Assembly (NCBI GenBank): GCA_949373265.1
Contig: CASICT010000023.1
Location: 1 to 47,133 of the forward strand
Length of the DNA stretch: 47,133 nt
Direction of reading: 5' to 3'
Origin: Candidatus Poseidoniaceae archaeon
Lineage (GTDB): Archaea; Thermoplasmatota; Poseidoniia; Poseidoniales; Poseidoniaceae
A program made the translations under genes and the position numbers. Below the pieces are notes generated by a model that saw only the letters and a program-made list of their open reading frames with translations, made no database searches and was not told the DNA's origin. Positions within the stretch are counted from its first letter, which is position 1. Each line of letters starts with the position of its first letter. This document shows positions 7,598-16,700 of the stretch, one piece after another.

Positions 7598-8708
7598 GCC
7601 GCTTACATCCTTCACGAATTTGGTCAAGACTTGTTCCATAACTCATTCGAATCAGACCTTCGCCGCCCGGCATTAATGAACCGGGAATGACATGCACGCT
7701 CGCTTCTTCTAAAGCGCGAGTTGCGAATTCAATATCGTCCATTCCGGTTGCAGTAATATCAGCTAAGATGTAAAATGCGCCTTCTGGCTTCGGGGCACTG
7801 ATGCCGGGAATTTCTTCAACTAACGAATGGAAAATTTCTCTTCTTCTAGTGAACTCTTCAAGGAATTCTTTTGGCTCATCCTCTAAGCCTAAAGCAACAG
7901 CTCCGGCGCCCATGAGGAAAGTCGGAATGTGAGTTGCTGAACTAGTCTGACAGGTTTTGACAGCATCCATTACAGCAGCAGGGCCAGTAATCCAACCCAG
8001 CCTCCAACCAGTCATAGCCCAGATCTTTGACCAACCGCCAATTGTCAAAGTTCTATCTTTACCACCTTCAAAAGTGGCAGGAGAGGTATACTTATGTTCC
8101 CCATAAACCAAATCAGAATAAATCATATCATCAAAAATCCATAAATCGTTTTCCTCTGCAATTGTAGTTAATTCTTCGATTTCACTTGGAAGGTAAACTG
8201 CACCTGTTGGGTTATTTGGCGAGTTGATGATAATTGCCTTTGTTTTGGAAGTAATAGCAGCACGAGTAATCGACATGTCAGGGTGATAGTTTTCTCTATT
8301 TACTGGAACGTACACTGGCACAGCACCAATTAATTTCAGCATTCCTTCATATGATGGCCATGCCGGTGCAAAGAGAATTACTTCATCCCCCGGGTTGAGA
8401 CAAGCCATCATGGCATAGAGAAGCGATTGCTTGCAGCCAGGAGAAACCACAACATCATTTGCATCGACATGAATATCGTACTTTGTTAGATGCTTTGCAA
8501 CAGCATTACACACCTCTTCATTTCCTTGACTACGAGTGTATCCGTGTTCGCCAGCATCTAAAGCACGCTTTGCTGCATCAATTATCGCTTCAGGAGTTCG
8601 AAAATCAGGCTGGCCGACCGTAAATCGTACTACTCCTTCTGGAGCTGGAGTCATGAAAGATGCAAAACCACGACCTACGTTTCCAATGTTTGAATTCATT
8701 GATGGCAT
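7575..8708 (-). CDS. Class I/II pyridoxal-phosphate aminotransferase (AspB-like)
   Basis: 377 residues. Fold type I aminotransferase, probably aspartate or broad-range amino acid to 2-oxoglutarate transfer. It has the substrate-side GQPDF (residues 32-36), SPNNPTG (163-169), the cofactor-ring pair D194/Y197, the PLP Schiff-base lysine K228 in GGWSK, and TGWRLGW with R236. The C-terminal substrate-carboxylate Arg is in GLIRMSYG. The length is typical of archaeal AspB-like enzymes. It probably belongs to amino-acid biosynthesis, but the substrate cannot be fixed from sequence alone. Its 3' end overlaps the convergent propeller gene by 23 bp. Confidence 0.92.
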   Translation of the reverse strand: MPSMNSNIGNVGRGFASFMTPAPEGVVRFTVGQPDFRTPEAIIDAAKRALDAGEHGYTRSQGNEEVCNAVAKHLTKYDIHVDANDVVVSPGCKQSLLYAMMACLNPGDEVILFAPAWPSYEGMLKLIGAVPVYVPVNRENYHPDMSITRAAITSKTKAIIINSPNNPTGAVYLPSEIEELTTIAEENDLWIFDDMIYSDLVYGEHKYTSPATFEGGKDRTLTIGGWSKIWAMTGWRLGWITGPAAVMDAVKTCQTSSATHIPTFLMGAGAVALGLEDEPKEFLEEFTRRREIFHSLVEEIPGISAPKPEGAFYILADITATGMDDIEFATRALEEASVHVIPGSLMPGGEGLIRMSYGTSLDQIREGCKRLKNWLQD

Positions 8709-8773
8709 GAGAATTGCTCCTTGGCTTATACACGCCTATTGGGCATGCGATATGAATAATGCTACTAATATGA

Positions 8774-9805
8774 CTACAGGTCATCAAAGAAATCATCTTC
8801 TAGGTCGTCTTCGAAATCGTCTTCTTCAAACTCATCATCGAAGTCGTCTCCGAAGTCATCATCTTCCTCCGACATTTCAAAAATATCATTAGAAGTTTTT
8901 CTTCTTACTAATACAACAACCACTGCGGCAACTACCATTGTACCAATAATGGCTCCAATAATCATGACAGTATTTCCGGATAAAGAATCTGAAAAATTTC
9001 CAGAATCATCTTCAGAAAGAGAGATAATGGCTGATGTGTATTGAGTATTGCACATTCCTTCATAACTACACGAGAATTCACTGGTTGCATAAAACCCAAT
9101 GTAAAAAGAATCTACTTTTCCAACTTTATCAGGTGTAGTTATTTCGAAAATAATACTTTCAATTTGGCCCCCATTTGATCTTGGTTCAATTTGTATTCTG
9201 AAACCACTAGCAGTCCCAATAAAACCTTCATCTTCCATTATTTTACTACCATCCAAACCAATACTAAAAAAATCAATTTGGTTACCTAAATTTTCTACAA
9301 GAACTTCAACTTCAAAACTACTTCCTGCATTAACATCAATGACGCTTTCACTACTAATTATTGATAAATCACTATATTGCATAATATATAGTATTCCTGT
9401 AAGCTTAGAAGATGCGTTATTCGGTGGCGGTACACCATTTGCAGAAACTACCACCGCTTCAACACTCCAAGATCTGGATTGCATCAACATGCCAATTTCG
9501 GCTTTAAATGAAAGCTGAATCTCTACTTCTCCACCGGGCCCAATGTTCACTTTACCAGAGCCAGTGTTTGGCAAACCATCACTTAATACTGTTATTTCTA
9601 CCTCTTCTTGGTAAAGTGTCGGATTTGAAACTATACAGTTTGAATACCCGAATGTATTTGCTCCAGGGTGGACTTTGATTTGAACGGAAGTAGTTTCACA
9701 AACTATGTCTACCTCAGGTAGAGTACTTTGCGCTTCAACACTATACGCAAAAGCAGTCAAAACGAAAAGACTTGCACATAATATCGTAGAAAACCACTCC
9801 GACAT
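8774..9805 (-). CDS. Secreted, C-terminally anchored beta-sandwich protein with acidic tail
   Basis: 343 residues. An N-terminal signal peptide (cleavage likely after ...YSVEA, about residue 25) is followed by two beta-rich extracellular domains of CARDB/Ig-like character (about 30-145 and 150-270). A Ser/Asp linker, a membrane helix (about 279-300) and a 41-residue cytoplasmic tail follow. The last 31 residues of the tail have 22 Asp/Glu plus regularly spaced Phe. A single-pass surface receptor or anchor is the likely form. No family is recognised. The gene reads in the same direction as the aminotransferase, 65 bp upstream of it. Confidence 0.75.
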   Translation of the reverse strand: MSEWFSTILCASLFVLTAFAYSVEAQSTLPEVDIVCETTSVQIKVHPGANTFGYSNCIVSNPTLYQEEVEITVLSDGLPNTGSGKVNIGPGGEVEIQLSFKAEIGMLMQSRSWSVEAVVVSANGVPPPNNASSKLTGILYIMQYSDLSIISSESVIDVNAGSSFEVEVLVENLGNQIDFFSIGLDGSKIMEDEGFIGTASGFRIQIEPRSNGGQIESIIFEITTPDKVGKVDSFYIGFYATSEFSCSYEGMCNTQYTSAIISLSEDDSGNFSDSLSGNTVMIIGAIIGTMVVAAVVVVLVRRKTSNDIFEMSEEDDDFGDDFDDEFEEDDFEDDLEDDFFDDL

Positions 9806-9929
9806 GTATTCAAGCCATCACTCATCAGTAATCATCTTGTTCCCGCCACTTTCCATCTGGGCTAATAGTTCCCATTGACATAACCTGTAATGTATTGACA
9901 CTACTGATTATCTTTGGATAAAATAAATT

Positions 9930-10003
9930 GGAGCACGGACTGAGATTTGAACTCAGGTCTCAGGATTTGCAGTCCCGCTCATAGCCGCTCTGACATCCGT
10001 GCA
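9930..10003 (-). tRNA. tRNA-Cys (GCA)
   Basis: The minus strand folds as a full cloverleaf: acceptor GCACGGA/TCCGTGC, anticodon stem CGGGA/TCCTG with loop CTGCAAA (anticodon GCA), T arm CTGAG-TTCAAAT-CTCAG, discriminator T and an encoded CCA at 9930-9932. No intron is seen. Confidence 0.95.
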
Positions 10004-10101
10004 GTAAACCGTGGGACCGGCAAGATGTATTTCAACGCGCCTCAAGTTAAAATGAATTAAATCGGCAAGTAACTTTTAACCTAAAACTACCAGTTGGGTA
10101 T

Positions 10102-10905
10102 ATGGACGAGCCCCAATCCAGAATACCAATAGAGGTCAACGCCCCACCATCTATCGAACTCAACGTTGGAAATATTGTGTCTACTCAGCCCACAGCACTA
10201 ACTGGCGGCACTAACCAGCCCTCTCAAAATCTATTCAATCTGGCCGACCCTCAAAACGTTAGTTTTGTTATGGGGCCAAACGGTCAATTAGTCGCTGTTG
10301 CCAAACCTCCATTCGTATGGAAGCATTTCTTAATTGGTGGAGGGATACCGTTTGCCCTCTATGCCGTTCCTTTACTGTTAATGATTATTGCAAGCGGGAT
10401 TTCTGAAGAAGAATACATCTGGGAAAATGTAGATCTAGTAGCTGAAGAAAACTCTACGGCTTACACGGGGGAATTCACCCTCGAGTCGGATTACAGGTTA
10501 GAGTGGTGCAGATTCTATGTTAATACTGACGACATGGAGCAATCAACTCGCAAGTATGTATGCGAACCGAATGATGGCCAAGCAAGCATTATAGATTCTT
10601 ACACCGGTGAAAACGTTGGCTATTGGAATAGTCAGAATGGCACAATCTATCTGGATGCGGGAATCGATCACGGAGATGACAGGTTAGAAATCCAGTTCGA
10701 ATTACAAGCAGAAGAAGGCATCTTAATGGAAATTCTGTATGATGCAGAAGAGTTGATGATCTTTGGTTGCTGTTTAGGATTTTTATTGAGTATAGTTTTC
10801 CTCATCGCAGGGTTTTCCTCAGGCAAACCAGGTATGGGCTGGGGCGGAGTTGCAGCATTAGCCGCAACCCCAGTTATCGCAATCTTAGCGGCAGGAATCG
10901 CCTGA
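10102..10905 (+). CDS. Membrane protein with extracytoplasmic domain, unknown
   Basis: 267 residues. About 70 N-terminal residues are Pro/Asn-rich and soluble, followed by a membrane helix (about 76-99). An acidic, probably extracellular beta-rich domain (about 100-210) contains two Cys (in EWCRFY and YVCEP) that could form a disulfide. Two C-terminal helices follow (about 217-236 and 245-266). No family is recognised. The next gene starts within about 10 bp, so the pair is likely co-transcribed. Confidence 0.7.
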   Translation: MDEPQSRIPIEVNAPPSIELNVGNIVSTQPTALTGGTNQPSQNLFNLADPQNVSFVMGPNGQLVAVAKPPFVWKHFLIGGGIPFALYAVPLLLMIIASGISEEEYIWENVDLVAEENSTAYTGEFTLESDYRLEWCRFYVNTDDMEQSTRKYVCEPNDGQASIIDSYTGENVGYWNSQNGTIYLDAGIDHGDDRLEIQFELQAEEGILMEILYDAEELMIFGCCLGFLLSIVFLIAGFSSGKPGMGWGGVAALAATPVIAILAAGIA

Positions 10906-10915
10906 GGTGGGCCGA

Positions 10916-11443
10916 ATGCCGGTAAAAGGTCCTAACTGGAGCCCTGAAGATGCATACTATGATTGTAGATATGCAGTACTTCGCGAACCTCTAGGCTTTC
11001 CAAGAGGAGCGGAGATCCTTGCAGACGACGACCAAGCAATCCATGCTTGGGTTGAATCTGAAGGGGAGGTTGTGGCAGTGGGCAGGGCGCATTTGATTCC
11101 AGCCGATAGTGATGGTTCACAGGCTGACCATGCGGGCCCAGGTGCTGCAAAGTGTCCAGCCTTTGGACCTTTGACAGTTGAAGGGAACAGGCCGGCGATT
11201 CAAATTAGGCAGATGGGCACACTCTCCTCTCATCAAAGACAGGGAAATGCCGCAAAGGTACTGAGTGATTTAGAAGAATCATCTAATATTATTCTTGGAG
11301 CGAGTACAGGTTTTTTGCAAGCAAGAGCCCCTGCGATTCCATTCTATGAAAGTCAAGGCTGGACCATTATCGATGAGCCTTATGATATTCCGGGAATTGG
11401 TCTTCATCGTTCTATGATGAAGCAATTAGGCCCTAAGCAGTGA
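10916..11443 (+). CDS. GNAT-family N-acetyltransferase
   Basis: 175 residues from ATG 10916, chosen over GTG 10907 because GAGGTG sits 6-7 nt before the ATG. The acetyl-CoA binding core is recognisable: the strand IQIRQMGTL, then the pyrophosphate loop QRQGNA, then a helix, and the C-terminal AIPFYESQGWTII segment typical of GNAT proteins. The small-molecule or protein substrate is unknown. An N-terminal YAVLREPLGFPRG segment resembles the ElaA/YitI-like branch. It follows the membrane protein directly. Confidence 0.85.
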   Translation: MPVKGPNWSPEDAYYDCRYAVLREPLGFPRGAEILADDDQAIHAWVESEGEVVAVGRAHLIPADSDGSQADHAGPGAAKCPAFGPLTVEGNRPAIQIRQMGTLSSHQRQGNAAKVLSDLEESSNIILGASTGFLQARAPAIPFYESQGWTIIDEPYDIPGIGLHRSMMKQLGPKQ

Positions 11444-11773
11444 ATCGCGGTGTTCAAATAGGACGAGCAGTACTCGTATTGTTAGAGGGAACACTGGGTT
11501 CCCTACGATCGACCCGTGAAAAACGATGTATTCGGAGGAACTGGAACAAACTATAGGAAAGGGAGAAAAAAGCAACACTGCAAGTCTATTTGCAGTTAGC
11601 ACAGAATGTCAGAATGGCAGTTCTGAGCCCCTCTTTCCAGTTCAAAAAACTAACACTTTCGGCGTTAGCTTCGCATCACTCCCGAACAAGGCAGCCCAGT
11701 TACGCTGCGCGCCATCTTCGGAAAGAGAGAACAGCGGGTTCTCTATCTTTAAATAAAAAAAACAGGAGATGAA
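11444..11773 (+). promoter_or_regulatory. Long hairpin-rich leader before the Gly-Gln surface protein
   Basis: 330 bp without a convincing gene. It holds two 7-5-7 hairpins of the same design: AGGGAAC/GTTCCCT (11486-11504) and AGAGAAC/GTTCTCT (11726-11744), plus smaller inverted repeats between them (for example CTGCAA/TTGCAG near 11578). The second hairpin is 30 bp before the start codon and followed by AT-rich sequence. It may be a structured 5' leader of the very abundant-looking surface gene downstream, or a terminator of the upstream gene followed by a promoter. Confidence 0.4.
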
Positions 11774-13525
11774 ATGAAAATGAAAACAAATAAGAAGATT
11801 GTAAGCATGCTTGTGGCACTCTTCCTCACAATTTCTGCACTTAGTGCAGTTAGTGGTGACGGATCTGACCCCCTCGACCCATCTGACGGTGGAGCCGATT
11901 GGGACGGTGACGGTTTAACCAACGCTGAGGAACAGAATCACGGGACAAACATGAACAATGCCGACAGCGATGGTGACGGTTTACCTGATGGATGGGAGGT
12001 CAATAATGGCCTTTCACCAACCAATGGCGGAGACGCTAATGGTGATTCTGATGGTGATGGTCTGACAAACGCTCAGGAGTACGCAGCGGGTACAAACCCG
12101 AACAACGCCGACACGGATGGCGACGGTAAGAACGACAATGTCGATCAATACCCAACCGATCCTAACGACGGCGAGTACAGCGACTCCGATGGTGACGGTA
12201 TCCCAGACGCATACGACCCTGATTTCCAGGAGTCCAATGCAGGTTCTGGCGATGGCGGAACTGAGGGCGGTGGCGAGTCTGAAGACCAAGGTCAAGGAGA
12301 GGGCGAAGGCCAAGGAGAAGGCCAAGGTCAAGGACAAGGCCAAGGACAAGGTCAAGGACAAGGTCAAGGTCAAGGACAAGGTCAAGGACAAGGTCAAGGA
12401 CAAGGTCAAGGACAGGGTCAAGGACAAGGTCAAGGACAAGGTCAAGGACAAGGTCAAGGACAAGGTCAAGGACAAGGTCAAGGACAGGGTCAAGGACAAG
12501 GTCAAGGACAGGGTCAAGGACAAGGTCAAGGACAGGGTCAAGGACAAGGTCAAGGACAAGGTCAAGGACAAGGCGAAGGGCAAGGCCAGCAAGGTCAAGG
12601 CTCCCAGCAAGGACAACAGTCCGGTCAAGAAGGTCAATCTGGTCAAGAAGGCCAGGGCCAACAAGGCCAGCAGGGTGAGCAAGGACAGCAGCAGGACAAC
12701 GGTCAAGGACAGCAACAGCAGGGCGGCCAACAAGGCGGCCAGCAGGGCGAACAGACCGGTCAGGACCAGGGTGGCGATAACAGCCAAAATGGTCAGAACG
12801 AGCAGCAGCAAGGTCAAACCCAAACCGGTCAGCAAGGCCAGCAAGGTCAACAAAACGACCAACAGCAGGGCCAGCAACTGGACAACCAGGACCAGAACGG
12901 CGATAACGACAATGATGGTGACGGAATCCCAGATATTCTCGACAATGACGACGATAACGACGGAATTGCAGACGATCTAGATCAGAACCCTGACGACCAC
13001 GATAACGACGGCCTCAATGATTCAGAAGATAATGATGATGATGGCGACGGAATCGATGACCGTGAAGAGACTGAGGATGGCGACGACAACACCAACATCT
13101 ACGACCATGACAACGACGGAATTAGCGACGCTGTGGATCTAGACCGTGACAATGACGGAATAGACAACCGCAACGACTTCGATGATGTCAATAACAACGG
13201 AATAATGGACGCAGGCGAAGACCGAACCCGTGACCACGACAACGATGGCATGAATGACGCAGATGATGACGACGATGACAATGATGACATCTTAGATGTG
13301 GACGAAGTTGATGGCGCTACTGGCACCTACCGCTACGACCACGACAACGATGGCATTTGGGACAGCACAGACACAGACGACGATAACGACGGCTTGTCTG
13401 ACTGGTTCGAAGTCAACGACGGAAACAGCCTAACCGGTCAATTCGACCACGATAACGATGGCACTGAAGACCACGAAGACGACGATGACGACAATGACGG
13501 CATCGAAGATATCTTTGAAGTCTGA
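11774..13525 (+). CDS. Secreted TSP3-repeat protein with Gly-Gln tract
   Basis: 583 residues, start supported by AGGAGATGAA just upstream. Signal peptide 1-28. TSP3-type calcium-binding repeats (DSDGDG / DTDGDG pattern) occupy about residues 41-150. A Gly/Glu/Gln transition leads into an almost pure Gly-Gln tract (about 183-267), then a Gln/Gly-rich mixed region to about 375, then a second block of acidic repeats of the DHDNDGI type to the end. There is no C-terminal membrane helix, so it is probably released or attached through partners. The acidic repeats likely bind Ca2+; the Gln-rich tract may be a flexible, self-associating spacer. It ends before a strong terminator and precedes the giant TSP3 gene, whose repeats are closely similar. 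Confidence 0.85.
   Translation: MKMKTNKKIVSMLVALFLTISALSAVSGDGSDPLDPSDGGADWDGDGLTNAEEQNHGTNMNNADSDGDGLPDGWEVNNGLSPTNGGDANGDSDGDGLTNAQEYAAGTNPNNADTDGDGKNDNVDQYPTDPNDGEYSDSDGDGIPDAYDPDFQESNAGSGDGGTEGGGESEDQGQGEGEGQGEGQGQGQGQGQGQGQGQGQGQGQGQGQGQGQGQGQGQGQGQGQGQGQGQGQGQGQGQGQGQGQGQGQGQGQGQGQGQGQGQGQGQGEGQGQQGQGSQQGQQSGQEGQSGQEGQGQQGQQGEQGQQQDNGQGQQQQGGQQGGQQGEQTGQDQGGDNSQNGQNEQQQGQTQTGQQGQQGQQNDQQQGQQLDNQDQNGDNDNDGDGIPDILDNDDDNDGIADDLDQNPDDHDNDGLNDSEDNDDDGDGIDDREETEDGDDNTNIYDHDNDGISDAVDLDRDNDGIDNRNDFDDVNNNGIMDAGEDRTRDHDNDGMNDADDDDDDNDDILDVDEVDGATGTYRYDHDNDGIWDSTDTDDDNDGLSDWFEVNDGNSLTGQFDHDNDGTEDHEDDDDDNDGIEDIFEV
12320..12573 (+). repeat. Hexa-/dodecanucleotide tandem repeat coding (Gly-Gln)n
   Basis: About 40 units of GGTCAA/GGACAA, mostly alternating so that the main period is 12 bp, with scattered GGC and CAG synonymous variants. 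All changes keep Gly-Gln, so the protein repeat is under selection while the DNA is prone to slippage. The repeat also creates long open frames in other frames that are artefacts. Confidence 0.9.
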
Positions 13526-13586
13526 ACAACTTGAATTATCGATTAGGTAGTCGTTTCATACCCGTTCGAACTAGTTCGGGATAGCT

Positions 13587-13618
13587 GATTCCACCGGGGG
13601 TTCGCCCCCGATGGAATC
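13587..13618 (+). terminator. Strong stem-loop terminator
   Basis: GATTCCA pairs with TGGAATC, then one mismatch, then CGGGGG pairs with CCCCCG around a TTCG loop. A pyrimidine/T-rich run follows (CTCTTTCTTTCCTC). It lies 62 bp after the stop of the Gly-Gln protein. Confidence 0.75.
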
Positions 13619-13747
13619 TCCACCTCTTTCTTTCCTCTCAATTTTGGCAGATGATACATTTAGCCTAGCGTGATACGCATGTGCACATACGCGTAGAGCG
13701 CTTGATATAGGCGACGTTAGTCACGAAATGATTCCCGAGTGGTAACT

Positions 13748-16700
13748 ATGCTATCAAATAGACAATTTACACAGAAGATCGAGAACAGGCGCAAGTCCAC
13801 TGTATCAGTGGGCATTGTATTCCTAATGATTACCAGTACGTGGCTTGGGCTAATATCTTCATTGAGCCAGGACTTCGAAGTCGATACTAGATTTGTAGAC
13901 GCAGATCCACTTTCCAAGAGCGGAGCACAGTCCACAGATCAGGGCGGCCAAGGAGAATGGGGCGGTACCATGCCGCCACAATATGGTGCAGAGATGCACG
14001 ATGCGCTTTGGGATTTGACTTGGTCAGATTCTAGTGCTATGTATGGTAAAATAGGAGATTTGTCAGTTCTCTCTTTAGATACAGGATACGGCATGATGCT
14101 CGAGGAATCAAGTGCTGATGATCACGACAATGATGGCATAAATGATTTGGATGACCTCGATGACGATAACGACGGAATTTACGATCTTCTAGAAAGATTC
14201 GATGGCTGTATTAACACAGACCCGTATGACCACGATAACGATGGAATCCAAGATCTAGAGGACTGGGATGATGACAATGACGGTATTCTCGAGGGGCCAG
14301 TCGATTATGATGCTCTTGAAGCACTGGGACTAGACCCAAGAAATGTAACCATGCACCGATATGTCACAAGCTCTACAATTCACCCACTAACCGGTCAAGC
14401 AGTAGGCATTTCCTATCGGGTAGACCAACTTCCATTCGACCACGATAACGACGGCGTACCCGATGAAGACTCGGATGGGTCTGGGGCGGGCCGCTATGAT
14501 GAAGACGACGACAACGATGGGCGTATAGACCAATTCCGTTGGCCTTGTGATTCAGACGGCGATGGCGTACAGGATTACTTCGATACCGATGATGATGATG
14601 ACGGCGTTAAAGATTGGAATGATGCTAGCCCTTACGACTCAACCGCAAGCGGTTCAATGGACGCAAGTGGAAATCTGTACGACGCTTACAGAACTTGGAA
14701 TTTTAACGAATACCGCACATACTCTGCTGGTATAAATTTCATAGATTTACATGCAAAAAAGGTTGACGCCAACGACGAATTCGATGCTAATGCTAACAAC
14801 GGATTAGGCGGCCCTGGCCAAGACGGCGCAGCAGGTGTTCCAGCATTCACAACAATTGTTGATGGCGACCTTGATGGCGATGGTATTCCAAACTTCATCG
14901 ACCCGGATAACGATAATGACGACACTCCAGATAGTTCAGATACCGATGATGATAATGACGGCATGCTAGACATGTATGATCCTGATGACGACAACGATGG
15001 AATCCCGGACGTTTGTGCAAACATCGATACCAACGGCGACGGATTAAACGATTACACAGGTCTCGATTCATCACCTTACCAAACACCAGGGGCGGACACT
15101 GATGGCGTTGCAGGAATAGACTGTGAAATGGATTATGACGCAGATCTCGACGATGACAGATTCCGACCGTTCGACCAAAATTACAACGCTATTTGGGATT
15201 GGCTCGACCCAGACATGGGAGGAACGCCAACCCCCGATGACGCAGTTCAGACTCAATTTTCAGCAACCGATTTCGCTTACGATATGGATGATGACCAAAT
15301 AGAGAACGAAAACGATTCATTCCCAATGGACAAGAACTCTGAAGCTTGGATTGCAACTTGTACATCCCTGGCAAACCCGAACCCCCCTAACCCGGACGCG
15401 AGATGTATGACTCGACGTTCATCATTTGCCCAGTTCAATGATTGGGACGGCGATGGAATCTCTAATTGGGACGATGTCGACGACGACGGTGACGGGATTA
15501 TCGACATGATCGATATAGACTGGGATTGCGACTTTGACAACGATGCCCTCTTGCACCAAATCAATGGAAGCAAGTACAGGGATGACGGGCCTAACGATGT
15601 CGATTCAGATATCGATGGTGACGGACTGTCTAATGATATCGATTGGGACGATGACAACGATGGCATAACCGATTTATACGACCCAGATGATGGAAACTGT
15701 GGCTTGGTAGATTATGACGCAACAGACTCTTTCGCAACCCCGTATTACCCAGTAGGGGATGGGGCCAACCTTGACGGTAGTGCAGATAACCAAGATTATA
15801 CTACTAATTATGACAATTACTGGAGTCTAGTTTGGAATGTAAATCCATTCGCAGACGTCGTACTAAATTACAACGGCTTCGATGCAACTACCACTACACC
15901 AGAAGGTGGAAACATACCTGAGTTCTATTGGTTCATGCTTACCCGATGGTCTTCCTACAATGGAGGCAATGAATGGGATGTTGACGCTGACGGAGATTCT
16001 CTAATCAACGGCCTAGATAGCGATCAAGACGCTGATGGAATGCCAGATTGGTGGGATCAGGATGAAGGCAACGACGGCTTGCTTGATGTCGATGACCTGA
16101 AAATGGGCGGTACAATTAACATGACTCAATGTGGAATGACGGTTGGCCAATTAGGCTCAGGTTGGACCTGTGGCCTTCCCTATGCCGCGGCATATCACAT
16201 GCCTCTAACCGGCACCAATGCCCAATTCGGTTCACCTTATTCGTTGAGAGCCGACGCAGTATACGATCAAGGCGCTGGAGGAAAGGGCACCTGGGCTTGC
16301 ACGCCAGATTATACAGGTACTGCGACAACAGACCCAACCGGTGGTTGTTGGCATTATGACTTCGGAGCAGATGGCGATATCGAGAGTGCAATTTCATTCA
16401 CACAAATTCAAGACAATCGCGACGCTTTCATCACGTGGCTAGGGTTATTTTTGGGCGCATGGCAGTGGAACTTTGACGATACTGCAGTGGCGGATACCAT
16501 CGGATTCCCGGACGAATTGGGAGCCGATTTAATTAAAAACTCTGAAGATGGAGACGTTGATGGAGATTTCACTAACAATACAGTAGACCTTGACGAAGAT
16601 TACGATGCGGTTTACGATTGGAATGATGTCGACGACGATAATGACGGAGTTTGGGATTTCTTTGAAATCGATACAAATGACGACTTAGACGATGATGCAG

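Noticed and set aside
11526..11756. A 76-residue frame in the leader of the Gly-Gln gene
   Set aside because: No ribosome binding site, no recognisable composition, and it crosses the two hairpins; a non-coding leader explains the region better.
12293..12900. CRISPR-like or satellite array
   Set aside because: The repeat is a continuous coding microsatellite without spacers.
12014..12980. Two 287-residue frames (Leu/Thr/Ser-rich on minus, Lys/Asp/Val-rich on plus) over the Gly-Gln repeat
   Set aside because: They are shadow frames created by the GGTCAA/GGACAA repeat; the Gly-Gln frame alone has signal peptide, start signal and flanking Ca-binding domains.
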